Assembly (NCBI RefSeq): GCF_031954525.1
Contig: NZ_CP134867.1
Location: 1,488,001-1,552,000, forward strand
From: Dyella sp. BiH032
GTDB taxonomy: Bacteria > Pseudomonadota > Gammaproteobacteria > Xanthomonadales > Rhodanobacteraceae
Reading direction: 5' to 3'
DNA: 64,000 bases
Made by a program: the position numbers and the translations under genes. The notes below the pieces were generated by a model, which worked only from the letters and a program-made list of their open reading frames with translations, had not been told where the DNA came from and did not search any database. This document shows, piece by piece, positions 25,714 to 34,235 of this stretch (the stretch's first letter is position 1; each line of letters starts with the position of its first letter).

Positions 25714-26610
25714 CTACGCCAGCGCCTTCAACCGTTGCCGCGTCAACGGCCCAAACCTCAACCGCTCACACAAATCCTCAAGAAGCGCCAACCTCGCCCC
25801 ATTCCAAGCCAGCGCATCGGCAGCCATCGACACCGGCGCATCCAGCGCAATGCGGGTAAGGCGGCGGTACAACAGCGCCATCTCCCGATGCTCGCGCAGC
25901 TTCTGCGCGCAACTGGCGGCGCCCCGGATGCGCAGGAACGGCACCTCGTCCACGCGGTCGAGCAGCGCGTCGAGGCTGCCGAAATGGGACAGCAGCGCCG
26001 CCGCAGTCTTCGCGCCGATGCCCGGAACGCCGGGAATGTTGTCCACCGCGTCGCCGCACAGCGCGAGGTAATCCGCCACCTGGTGCGGGTGCACGCCGAG
26101 GCGCTCATGCACGCCGGACGGGCCCCAGCGCAGGTTGCGCGCGTAATCCCATTGTTCGTCGTGCTCGCCGAGCAACTGGCCGAAATCCTTGTCGGCGGAC
26201 ACGATCACGCCGCGGAAGCCATGGGCGCGCAGGCTCCACAGCGAGCTGCCGATCAGGTCGTCGGCTTCGTAGCTGTGGTCGATCAGCACCACCAGCCCGA
26301 GCGCGAGGGCGATTTCGCGGCACAGCACGAACTGGCGCTCGAGATCCGGCGGCGGCAACTCGCGGTTGGCCTTGTAGGCGGGATAGATCGCGTTGCGGAA
26401 CGAAGTGGTGAGCGACGCGTCGAACGCCACCGCGATATGCGCCGGCCTGGTGCGTTCCAGCAGCTCGCACAGGAACCGGGTGAAGCCGTGCACCGCGTTG
26501 ACGGGGTGGCCATCGACGTCGGTGAACTCGTCCGGCATCGAGTGCCAGGCGCGGAAGACGTACAGGCTTCCGTCGACAAGATGGGCGGCGGGGGCGCTCA
26601 CGCCGTCCAT
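25714..26610 (-). CDS. 5'-3' exonuclease (FEN-like, polymerase I exonuclease domain)
   Basis: The 298-residue protein resembles the N-terminal nuclease of DNA polymerase I and exonuclease IX. It has LVDGSLYVFRAWHS and AFDASLTTSFRNAIYPAYKANR at the N-terminus, EADDLIGS and VIVSADKDFGQLL as metal-binding motifs, then the helix-3-turn-helix DAVDNIPGVPGIGAKTAAALL. The function, removal of 5' flaps or RNA primers, is inferred from the family. Its last 30 codons are unusually A/C-rich on the plus strand, next to the repeats. It overlaps the nitroreductase gene by 13 bases. Confidence 0.9.
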   Translation of the reverse strand: MDGVSAPAAHLVDGSLYVFRAWHSMPDEFTDVDGHPVNAVHGFTRFLCELLERTRPAHIAVAFDASLTTSFRNAIYPAYKANRELPPPDLERQFVLCREIALALGLVVLIDHSYEADDLIGSSLWSLRAHGFRGVIVSADKDFGQLLGEHDEQWDYARNLRWGPSGVHERLGVHPHQVADYLALCGDAVDNIPGVPGIGAKTAAALLSHFGSLDALLDRVDEVPFLRIRGAASCAQKLREHREMALLYRRLTRIALDAPVSMAADALAWNGARLALLEDLCERLRFGPLTRQRLKALA

Positions 26611-27167
26611 GTGCCGAGCAGGTCGTCGAGGGCGGGGCGGTCGCGGTCCGGCACGTCCATCTGCGGCGTGCCGATGTGCACGAAGCCGGTCACGTGCTCG
26701 TGCGCGCCCAGTCCGAGCATGCGCGCCACTTCACCGTCATATGCGGCCCAGCCGGTGAGCCACTGCGCACCCAGGCCGAGCTGCGTGGCGCCCAGCACCA
26801 GGTTGTAGGCGACGCAGCCGGCGCTGAGCCGCTGCTCGATCTCCGGCACCTTGCTGCCGATGTCGATGCGCGCGACCACCACGACCACCACCGGCGCGAA
26901 CGTATAGCGGCGGCGCTCCTTCTCGCGCTTGGAGTCCGGCAACGCCGGGTCGCGAGCCTCGGCCAGCACGGCCAGGCGCTCGCCGAAGCGCAGTTTGTCG
27001 TCGCCGCGCAGCAGCAGCAGGCGGAACGGGACCAGCTTGCCGTGGTCTGGCACGCGGATGGCCGCTTCCAGCAGCGCGCGCAGCGTCGCCTCGTCCGGCC
27101 CGGGCCCGCCGAGCTGGGCGACGGGCACGGAATGGCGTTGAAGCAGCGGCTGGAGCGGAGAAGACAT
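26598..27167 (-). CDS. Nitroreductase family protein (YdjA-like)
   Basis: FMN-dependent NAD(P)H oxidoreductase family. The 189-residue protein has LLQRHSVPVAQLGGPGPDEA at the N-terminus (the R-S segment binds flavin), IRVPDHGKLVPFRLLLL, and the C-terminal LGLGAHEHVTGFVHIGTP. This pattern is close to E. coli YdjA. The physiological substrate is unknown. ATG 27167 is chosen because it gives the family's short N-terminus. ATG 27197 would add ten residues. It overlaps the exonuclease gene downstream, so the two are probably cotranscribed. Confidence 0.85.
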   Translation of the reverse strand: MSSPLQPLLQRHSVPVAQLGGPGPDEATLRALLEAAIRVPDHGKLVPFRLLLLRGDDKLRFGERLAVLAEARDPALPDSKREKERRRYTFAPVVVVVVARIDIGSKVPEIEQRLSAGCVAYNLVLGATQLGLGAQWLTGWAAYDGEVARMLGLGAHEHVTGFVHIGTPQMDVPDRDRPALDDLLGTWTA

Positions 27168-27252
27168 CGAAGGATCCCGGAAACGCAAAGCGCTCATGCT
27201 ACCCGCCGCGCGCCGGCGAGGCGACTCGCATCGCAGCGGGACACGCGTTTCG

Positions 27253-28945
<1,693 letters not shown>

Positions 28946-28971
28946 TCGTCTTATTCGCCGTAAAAGAAAAA

Positions 28972-28995
28972 GCCCCGCATGCGCGGGGCTTTTTT
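28972..28995 (+). terminator. Bidirectional terminator between pntAA and the DUF3106-like gene
   Basis: GCCCCGC, loop ATGC, GCGGGGC followed by TTTTTT and preceded by AAAAGAAAAA. It serves pntAA on the plus strand and the gene ending at 28998 on the minus strand. Confidence 0.93.
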
Positions 28996-28997
28996 CG

Positions 28998-29570
28998 TCA
29001 ATGTCCGTGGCCGCCACGAGGTGGAGGCGGCGGGCCGAATCCACCCATCGGCCGCGGCATGCCCGGCGGTGGCGGGCGATGCGGCGGGATGCCGTGTTCC
29101 TGGCGGAACTGGCGCATCAGCTGCTGGCGCTGTTCGGGCGGCAGTTGCTGGTAGCGCTTGAAGGCATCGTGCAATTGGTCACGCTGCTCCGGACTGAGCT
29201 GCTGGAACTTGCGCATGTTTTCGCGCGCCTGATCGCGCTGCTCGGGCGTCATCTTCTGCCACTGCTCGATGCGCTCGCGGATTTCCTGGCGGCGCTCCGG
29301 CGGCAGCGTGCTCCATTGGTGGGCGCGGTCGAGCATGCGCGCCTGGCGCTCCGGCGGATAGTTGTTCCACTCGCCGCGCAGAGGGCCGAGCAGGTCGCGC
29401 TCGCCGGGAGAAAGGCTGTCCCAGGGGCGCGGACCCGGCGGCGGGCCGGGGGGCGGTCCGCCGGCGCCCGGCGGCGGGGGCGGAGGCATCTGTTGCGCCC
29501 AGGCGGGCGCCGCACCGATCCCCAGCAGGGCGGCCAGCAACAGGACGATCGCGATACGGCTAAGACGCAT
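28998..29570 (-). CDS. Exported DUF3106-like protein rich in PEQR repeats
   Basis: 190 residues with a signal peptide (MRLSRIAIVLLLAALLGIGA, cleaved near AWA). A Pro/Gly stretch follows, then repeated helical segments of the form LxPEQRxxLxxxxxxxQ (LSPGERDLLGPL, MTPEQRDQARENM, LSPEQRDQLHDAF, LPPEQRQQLMRQF), and a His/Pro/Gly tail. The repeats recall Spy/CpxP LTxxQ periplasmic proteins and the DUF3106 group. It sits three bases downstream of the putative anti-sigma gene, so it is the third gene of the sigma-factor unit and a candidate sensor or target. Confidence 0.8.
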   Translation of the reverse strand: MRLSRIAIVLLLAALLGIGAAPAWAQQMPPPPPPGAGGPPPGPPPGPRPWDSLSPGERDLLGPLRGEWNNYPPERQARMLDRAHQWSTLPPERRQEIRERIEQWQKMTPEQRDQARENMRKFQQLSPEQRDQLHDAFKRYQQLPPEQRQQLMRQFRQEHGIPPHRPPPPGMPRPMGGFGPPPPPRGGHGH

Positions 29571-29573
29571 GGA

Positions 29574-29954
29574 TCAGCGGCTCGCCTGGCTGGCGTCGTT
29601 GGTGGCCAGCCAGTCGTAGAAATCGAGGTTCTGCATCAGCGAGGGGTCCGTGTTGCTCAGGTCGGGCGGCAGGTCGCCGTCGGTCTCGGCGGTCTGCGCG
29701 CTGCTGGCGGCTTGTGCCGGCGCGTTGTCGCGCGATACCGGCGAGAACACCATGAGGGCGGCCAGCGCGATCGCGGCGAAGGCGCCGGCGGGCATCAGCC
29801 CGCGCACCAGGCGCGTATGGAGCGGCGCCGCGGCGGCGGCCAGGGCTTCGCGCCGCGCGGCGCGCAGGCGTCCGGCGGTGGCCGGATCGATGCGGCGTCC
29901 CGCTTCGCGGTACAGCGCGCGGGCGCGGTGTTCCAGGTGGTCGGGCGCAGTCAT
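29574..29954 (-). CDS. Putative anti-sigma factor, single-pass membrane protein
   Basis: The 126-residue protein has a short cytoplasmic helical region (HRARALYREAGRRIDPATAGRL), one membrane segment at about 53-71 (LMPAGAFAAIALAALMVF) and an acidic extracytoplasmic tail. It overlaps the sigma-factor gene by four bases. That coupling and topology suggest an anti-sigma role. No ZAS zinc motif (HxxxCxxC) is present, so the assignment is from context only. The sequence itself is not a recognised family. Confidence 0.6.
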   Translation of the reverse strand: MTAPDHLEHRARALYREAGRRIDPATAGRLRAARREALAAAAAPLHTRLVRGLMPAGAFAAIALAALMVFSPVSRDNAPAQAASSAQTAETDGDLPPDLSNTDPSLMQNLDFYDWLATNDASQASR

Positions 29955-30583
29955 CGCCAATCCTCCAATTGGTCGCGCAGGTTGTGCATGGCGCGCGACA
30001 GATGGGTTTTCACGCTTCCTTCCGAGCAGCCCATGGCCTGGGCCGTTTCGGCCACGTCCAGGCCTTCCAGCACGCGCAGCATGAAGGCTTCGCGCTGGCG
30101 CTGCGGCAGCTTCTTCACCGCGGCGGCCATGTCCGTGTAGGACTGCGCGTCCTGCAGGCGGTCCAGCGGGCCGGGGCCGTTGTCCGCCGGCTCCCAGGCG
30201 GGCAGTTCGTCGCCGTCGTCGTCGCGTCCGCCTCCCAGCCAGCCGACCACGATCGAGCGCACCTTGCGGCGGCGCTGCAGGTCGACGATGCGGCGGCGGA
30301 GGATGCCCCAGAACAGCGGGGTCCATTCCTGTGCCGGCTTGTCGCGGTAGTTGCGGACCAGCCGCAGCATGGCGTCCTGCACGGCGTCCATGGCGTCCTC
30401 GCGATGGCCCAGGCTCATCTCGGCCAGGCGGAACGCCCGGCGCTCCACCTGGGCCAGGAAGGCGTCCAGCGAGGTCGGTACCGCCTGGGCGTCCTCGGCC
30501 AGCAGTTCCGTTTCGAGCGTGGAGACGGCACTGTTCATGGCGCGGTCGTCCGGTTCGTCGGATCGGGCATCCGGAGACTCCAT
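29951..30583 (-). CDS. ECF-type RNA polymerase sigma factor
   Basis: The 210-residue protein has sigma region 2 (FRLAEMSLGHREDAMDAVQDAMLRLVRNY, seen in pieces as DAVQDAMLRL) with WGILRRRIVDLQRR, and region 4 (LPQRQREAFMLRVLEGLDVAETAQAMGCSEGSVKTHLSRA, key part GCSEGSVKTHLSRA). This is the group 4 layout with an extra acidic linker between the domains. ATG 30583 is chosen for the GGGGAG upstream. ATG 30538 would remove 15 residues. It is divergent from pntAB after 93 bases. Confidence 0.9.
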   Translation of the reverse strand: MESPDARSDEPDDRAMNSAVSTLETELLAEDAQAVPTSLDAFLAQVERRAFRLAEMSLGHREDAMDAVQDAMLRLVRNYRDKPAQEWTPLFWGILRRRIVDLQRRRKVRSIVVGWLGGGRDDDGDELPAWEPADNGPGPLDRLQDAQSYTDMAAAVKKLPQRQREAFMLRVLEGLDVAETAQAMGCSEGSVKTHLSRAMHNLRDQLEDWR

Positions 30584-30676
30584 CGGTTCGGCTCCCCGCC
30601 TCAACGCGGCACGCTCGCACGGGTTGACCCGCAACCGTATGATGCGCCGACAACCGCGGGTTGGCAGGGAGGGGTC

Positions 30677-30982
30677 ATGATCGACGGGTTCCTGGCGCTT
30701 TACATCTTCATGCTGGCCGCGTTCACCGGCTACGAGATCATCGCGAGAGTGCCGGTGATCCTGCACACCCCGTTGATGTCCGGTTCCAATTTCGTGCACG
30801 GCATTGTGCTGGTTGGCGCCATGGTCGCGCTAGGGCATGCGACGACATCGCTGGAACTTGCGATCGGCTTCGTCGGCGTGCTGCTGGGCGCCGGCAACGC
30901 CGCGGGCGGTTACGTGGTGACCGAGCGCATGCTGGAGATGTTCAAGTCCAGCAAGCCCGGCGGCGGCAAGGAGGTCAAGTGA
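30677..30982 (+). CDS. pntAB: NAD(P) transhydrogenase subunit alpha, membrane part (PntAB)
   Basis: The 101-residue membrane protein has three hydrophobic segments (LALYIFMLAAFTGYEIIA, FVHGIVLVGAMVALGHA, LAIGFVGVLLGAGNAAGGYVV). These match the PntAB/PntA-2 part of split transhydrogenases, including the VPVILHTPLMSGSN loop. ATG 30677 follows GGGAGGGG. It overlaps pntB by one base. It starts a new unit separated from pntAA, so it needs its own promoter in the 93-base gap opposite the sigma factor. Confidence 0.92.
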   Translation: MIDGFLALYIFMLAAFTGYEIIARVPVILHTPLMSGSNFVHGIVLVGAMVALGHATTSLELAIGFVGVLLGAGNAAGGYVVTERMLEMFKSSKPGGGKEVK

Positions 30983-32409
30983 TGGCCTGGCTGCCGACCT
31001 TGATCAAGGCCTGCTATTTCCTCGCGGCACTGCTGTTCATCCTGGGTCTCAAGCGCATGAGCTCGCCGCGTACCGCCCGCGGCGGCATCGTGTGGGCGGG
31101 CGTGGGCATGCTGGTGGCGGTGCTGGCGACCTTCGTGCTGCCGGACATGCACAACCGGCTGCTGATCCTGGTCGCGGTGCTGCTGGGCGTATCCGCGGCG
31201 TGGTGGTCGGGTCGCCGCGTAGCGATGACGGCGATGCCGCAGATGGTGGCGCTGTACAACGGCATGGGCGGCGGCGCCGCCGCGGCGATCGGTGCGGTCG
31301 AGCTGATCGGCTTCGCGGGCAGCAGCGTGACCTTGCTGGACGGCGGCCGCTTCACCGCCGACGGCGCCGCGCCGGGCACCGCGCAACTGGTGCTGGCGGT
31401 GCTGGGCGCGCTGATCGGTGCGGTGAGTTTTTCCGGTTCCTTGATCGCGTTCGCCAAGCTGCAGGGCTGGCTGGACCGGCGCTTCGTGTTCCCCGGGCAG
31501 CGCGCGGTCAACCTGCTGGTGCTCGCAGCGGCGGTGGCGATCGGCGCGGCGCTCGCCTGCGGGCAGTTGAGCATGGGGCTGATCGTGGCGTTCTTCGCGC
31601 TGGCCCTGTTGTTCGGCCTGATGATGACGCTGCCGATCGGCGGAGCCGACATGCCAGTCGTGATTTCGCTCTACAACGCATTCACCGGACTGGCGGTGGC
31701 GTTCGAGGGTTTCGTGCTGCAGAACGAGGCGATGATCATCGCCGGCACCGTGGTCGGCGCGGCCGGCACGCTGCTGACGCAGTTGATGGCGAGGGCGATG
31801 AACCGTTCGCTGGGCAATGTGCTGTTCGGCAACTTCGGCGCGACGGGCGCGGCGGCGCAGGCTATCGCCGGCGCCCAGAAACCGGTCGAGGCGGCGGACG
31901 CGGCCGTGATGATGGCCTACGCCGAGCGCGTGGTGATCGTGCCGGGCTACGGCATGGCGGTGGCGCAGGCGCAGCACAAGGTGTGGGAGTTCGCGCAGCT
32001 GCTGATCGCCCGCGGGGTGAAGGTGAAGTTCGCCATCCATCCGGTGGCGGGCCGCATGCCCGGCCATATGAACGTGCTGCTGGCCGAGGCCGGCGTGCCG
32101 TACGACCTGATCGCCGACATGGACGACATCAATCCGGAGTTTCCGGCCACTGACGTGGTGCTGGTGATCGGCGCCAACGACGTGGTGAACCCGGTGGCGA
32201 AGACCGATCCGGCGTCGCCGATCTATGGCATGCCGATCCTGGACGTGGCCAGCGCCAGGCAAGTGATCGTGGTCAAGCGTGGCAAGGGCACCGGCTTTGC
32301 CGGCATCGAGAATGCGCTCTTCTACGCGGACAACGCCCGCATGCTGTACGGCGACGGCCAGGCTGCCGCGGGACAGCTGGTGGCGGAGCTGAAGACGCTG
32401 GACGCCTGA
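30982..32409 (+). CDS. pntB: NAD(P) transhydrogenase subunit beta
   Basis: The 475 residues carry about nine membrane helices in the first 280 residues. The soluble NADP(H)-binding domain III follows: VVIVPGYGMAVAQAQHKVWE, KVKFAIHPVAGRMPGHMNVLLAEA, DVVLVIGANDVVNP and VVVKRGKGTGFAGIEN, quoted in pieces of the usual order. Together with PntAA and PntAB it forms the membrane pump linking proton flow to NADPH production. Length and motifs are complete. Confidence 0.95.
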   Translation: MAWLPTLIKACYFLAALLFILGLKRMSSPRTARGGIVWAGVGMLVAVLATFVLPDMHNRLLILVAVLLGVSAAWWSGRRVAMTAMPQMVALYNGMGGGAAAAIGAVELIGFAGSSVTLLDGGRFTADGAAPGTAQLVLAVLGALIGAVSFSGSLIAFAKLQGWLDRRFVFPGQRAVNLLVLAAAVAIGAALACGQLSMGLIVAFFALALLFGLMMTLPIGGADMPVVISLYNAFTGLAVAFEGFVLQNEAMIIAGTVVGAAGTLLTQLMARAMNRSLGNVLFGNFGATGAAAQAIAGAQKPVEAADAAVMMAYAERVVIVPGYGMAVAQAQHKVWEFAQLLIARGVKVKFAIHPVAGRMPGHMNVLLAEAGVPYDLIADMDDINPEFPATDVVLVIGANDVVNPVAKTDPASPIYGMPILDVASARQVIVVKRGKGTGFAGIENALFYADNARMLYGDGQAAAGQLVAELKTLDA

Positions 32410-32423
32410 GGCTTCGCCTCAGG
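32405..32423. terminator. Hairpin between convergent pntB and a membrane-protein gene
   Basis: CCTGAGGC, loop TTC, GCCTCAGG. It overlaps the ends of both convergent genes and has no T-tract, so intrinsic termination is uncertain. Confidence 0.45.
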
Positions 32424-32853
32424 CCGGGCGGCGCGGTGCGGCCCGCCACGCCACCCAGGCGGACAGCGCGATGCCCGCGGCGAACCAGGCCAGGTCGGCG
32501 CCGGTGAGGTTCAGGCGCACCAGGTCGAGCAGCAAGCCGGTGCCGGCCGTCTTCAGGGCGTCCACCAGCCCCATGCCCATCAGGCCAGCCACACGCGCGG
32601 CGGCGGTGAGCACTCCTACGTAGACGCAGGCCAGTGCCGTGGCCAGGGCGGCCAGCAGGGCCGCGCCGCGCGGTTCGGGGCGTACCCAGCCGCGGATCAT
32701 CCGGCCCAGCACCCAGCCTACCGCCAGTGCCAGCCAGGGCAGCACATGCTGGAAGAACAGGGTGGGCACCATCCACACGGCGCCGAAAGCCAGCCCCAGC
32801 ATCACGGTGCTGACCAGGGCGAAGAGGGCGGAGAGCAGCGCGCGCGCGCTCAT
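32419..32853 (-). CDS. Small membrane protein of unknown function
   Basis: 144 residues with four hydrophobic segments: LLSALFALVSTVMLGLAFGAVWM, VLPWLALAVGWVLGRMIRG (about), LLAALATALACVYVGVLTAA, and ADLAWFAAGIALSAWVAW. No soluble domain and no motif I recognise. ATG 32853 is chosen, and the frame upstream lacks a start signal. It is convergent with pntB and divergent from sufT. Confidence 0.6.
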   Translation of the reverse strand: MSARALLSALFALVSTVMLGLAFGAVWMVPTLFFQHVLPWLALAVGWVLGRMIRGWVRPEPRGAALLAALATALACVYVGVLTAAARVAGLMGMGLVDALKTAGTGLLLDLVRLNLTGADLAWFAAGIALSAWVAWRAAPRRPA

Positions 32854-33032
32854 GAGGGGCGGTGACCGGAAGCTGGCACGAGGGCTCTTCCCTGAGGGTG
32901 AAAGCCGGGGATGATACCGCCCCATGCACTTGAGATCGCCCCGGGACGACCTGATCTGAGGGAGCGGGCTGCATAATAGGCAGCTTGGTCCGGCGCACTG
33001 CCGTGCCTTCGACATCGATTCGCAGGATCGGC

Positions 33033-33587
33033 ATGAGCGGTTTCAGTCTTAGCAGCGAACCTTTCACCCTGGAGCGCGATTGCGACGCCGTGATGGTGCC
33101 GCAGGGGGAGACGGTGACCCTGCCGGCCGGACAGGTCGGCTACATCACCCAGGCGCTCGGCGGCAGCTTCACGGTGTACGTGGAGGGCAACCTGTTCCGT
33201 ATCGCCGGCAAGGACGCGGATGCGCTGGGCAAGGAGCCGCCGCCGCCGATCGAGCTGCCGGACAACGCCACCGACGCCGACGTGGAAAAGCTCGTGTGGC
33301 AGCAGCTGCGCACCGTGTTCGACCCGGAGATCCCGGTGAATGTGGTGGAACTGGGCCTGGTGTACGACGTCAGCCTCGACCCGGTCGATGGGGGCCGCAA
33401 GGTGTACGTCAAGATGACGCTCACCGCGCCCGGCTGCGGCATGGGCGACATCCTGATCGACGATGCGCGCACCAAGCTCGAGCTGATCCCCACCGTGAAG
33501 GAAGCGGACGTGGACCTGGTGTTCGATCCGCCATGGAATCACTCGATGATGTCGGAGATCGCCAAGCTCGAAACCGGCATGCTCTGA
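33033..33587 (+). CDS. sufT: Iron-sulphur cluster assembly protein SufT (DUF59 family)
   Basis: The 184-residue protein has an N-terminal segment typical of SufT (VMVPQGETVTLPAGQVGYITQALGG in part). A DUF59/MIP18 domain follows, with VFDPEIPVNVVELGLVYDV and LTAPGCGMGDILIDD. The latter holds the conserved Cys, probably used for iron-sulphur transfer. In other bacteria sufT often ends a suf operon. Here it stands alone with its own terminator, so sufBCDS must be elsewhere. ATG 33033 is chosen. Confidence 0.88.
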   Translation: MSGFSLSSEPFTLERDCDAVMVPQGETVTLPAGQVGYITQALGGSFTVYVEGNLFRIAGKDADALGKEPPPPIELPDNATDADVEKLVWQQLRTVFDPEIPVNVVELGLVYDVSLDPVDGGRKVYVKMTLTAPGCGMGDILIDDARTKLELIPTVKEADVDLVFDPPWNHSMMSEIAKLETGML

Positions 33588-33631
33588 GGCGTTTTTCGCC
33601 GCAGTGCGATAGGAAAAACGCCTAGGAAAAA

Positions 33632-33655
33632 AGCGCCCCTCGCGGCGCTTTTTTT
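33632..33655 (+). terminator. Rho-independent terminator of sufT
   Basis: AGCGCC, loop CCTCGC, GGCGCT followed by TTTTTT, 44 bases after the sufT stop. Confidence 0.88.
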
Positions 33656-34235
33656 GTGGGTTGCGACACGGACTGCGCGAGCGTTTCCTGGATGCGAAGC
33701 TCGTTCGATAGTCGCGGCTGAAACCATTATTCAGCGACCATTTATCTCCGGGCGAAGGCGCGCTGAGCGGGCCTTCGTTTCAAACGCAAGAAATCGAGGC
33801 GGCCATATCGATATGTCCGGGTGGCATGTGCCGCCGTCATCGCTCACACGCGCCGGACAGGTGCACGACTATGCGCGCCGCGCGCTTCGCGTCGCAAAAA
33901 ATTACTGGGCGAAGAGTGCTGAAGAACACGTTTCTCGCGGCGTTTTCGCGTGCATTGACGAAGTCCTAGGTGCCGCTTAGCGTCGATGAATCCGTCGCCG
34001 TGGAGGTTGACGGATGACCCCAAGGCGGCGTTCCGCGCGGTAGCGGCGCCGTCCAAGAAGCGAGTCCGGCAGGTTGGGTCAAGGAGCAGACCGGGGGACA
34101 GCCGGCCGGGCGTTCATCACGGATCGCTGGGCAAACACACCAAAGGGCGCCGTGCCCAAGCACGGCAATTCACATGGGGCCGCTCGGGCCGCATAGGGTC
34201 CGTTCGTCCCTGAAAAATATCTGGGGAGTCAAGGA
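33656..34235. other. 580-base gene-poor region before the S53 protease gene
   Basis: No gene is firmly supported. Composition is less GC-rich than its neighbours up to about 33960. A 55-codon open frame (33813-33980, starting MSGWHVPPSSL) has no clear ribosome site and no recognised family. A CGAAGGC/GCCTTCG hairpin lies around 33753-33777, and a perfect 7-bp hairpin (GCCGTGC, CCAA, GCACGGC) at 34149-34166, 70 bases before the protease ATG. This region probably holds the protease promoter and a structured leader. I could not match a known riboswitch. Confidence 0.5.

Noticed and set aside
33813..33980. A 55-codon open frame before the S53 protease
   Set aside because: Its translation is not obviously low-complexity, but there is no ribosome site, no recognised family and no conserved neighbour. 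It was left as a remark in the regional entry.
34080..34235. Possible cyclic-di-GMP riboswitch (GGGCAAAC at 34129)
   Set aside because: The GACGCAAAGCC core and the second receptor helix are missing. Only one simple hairpin is visible.
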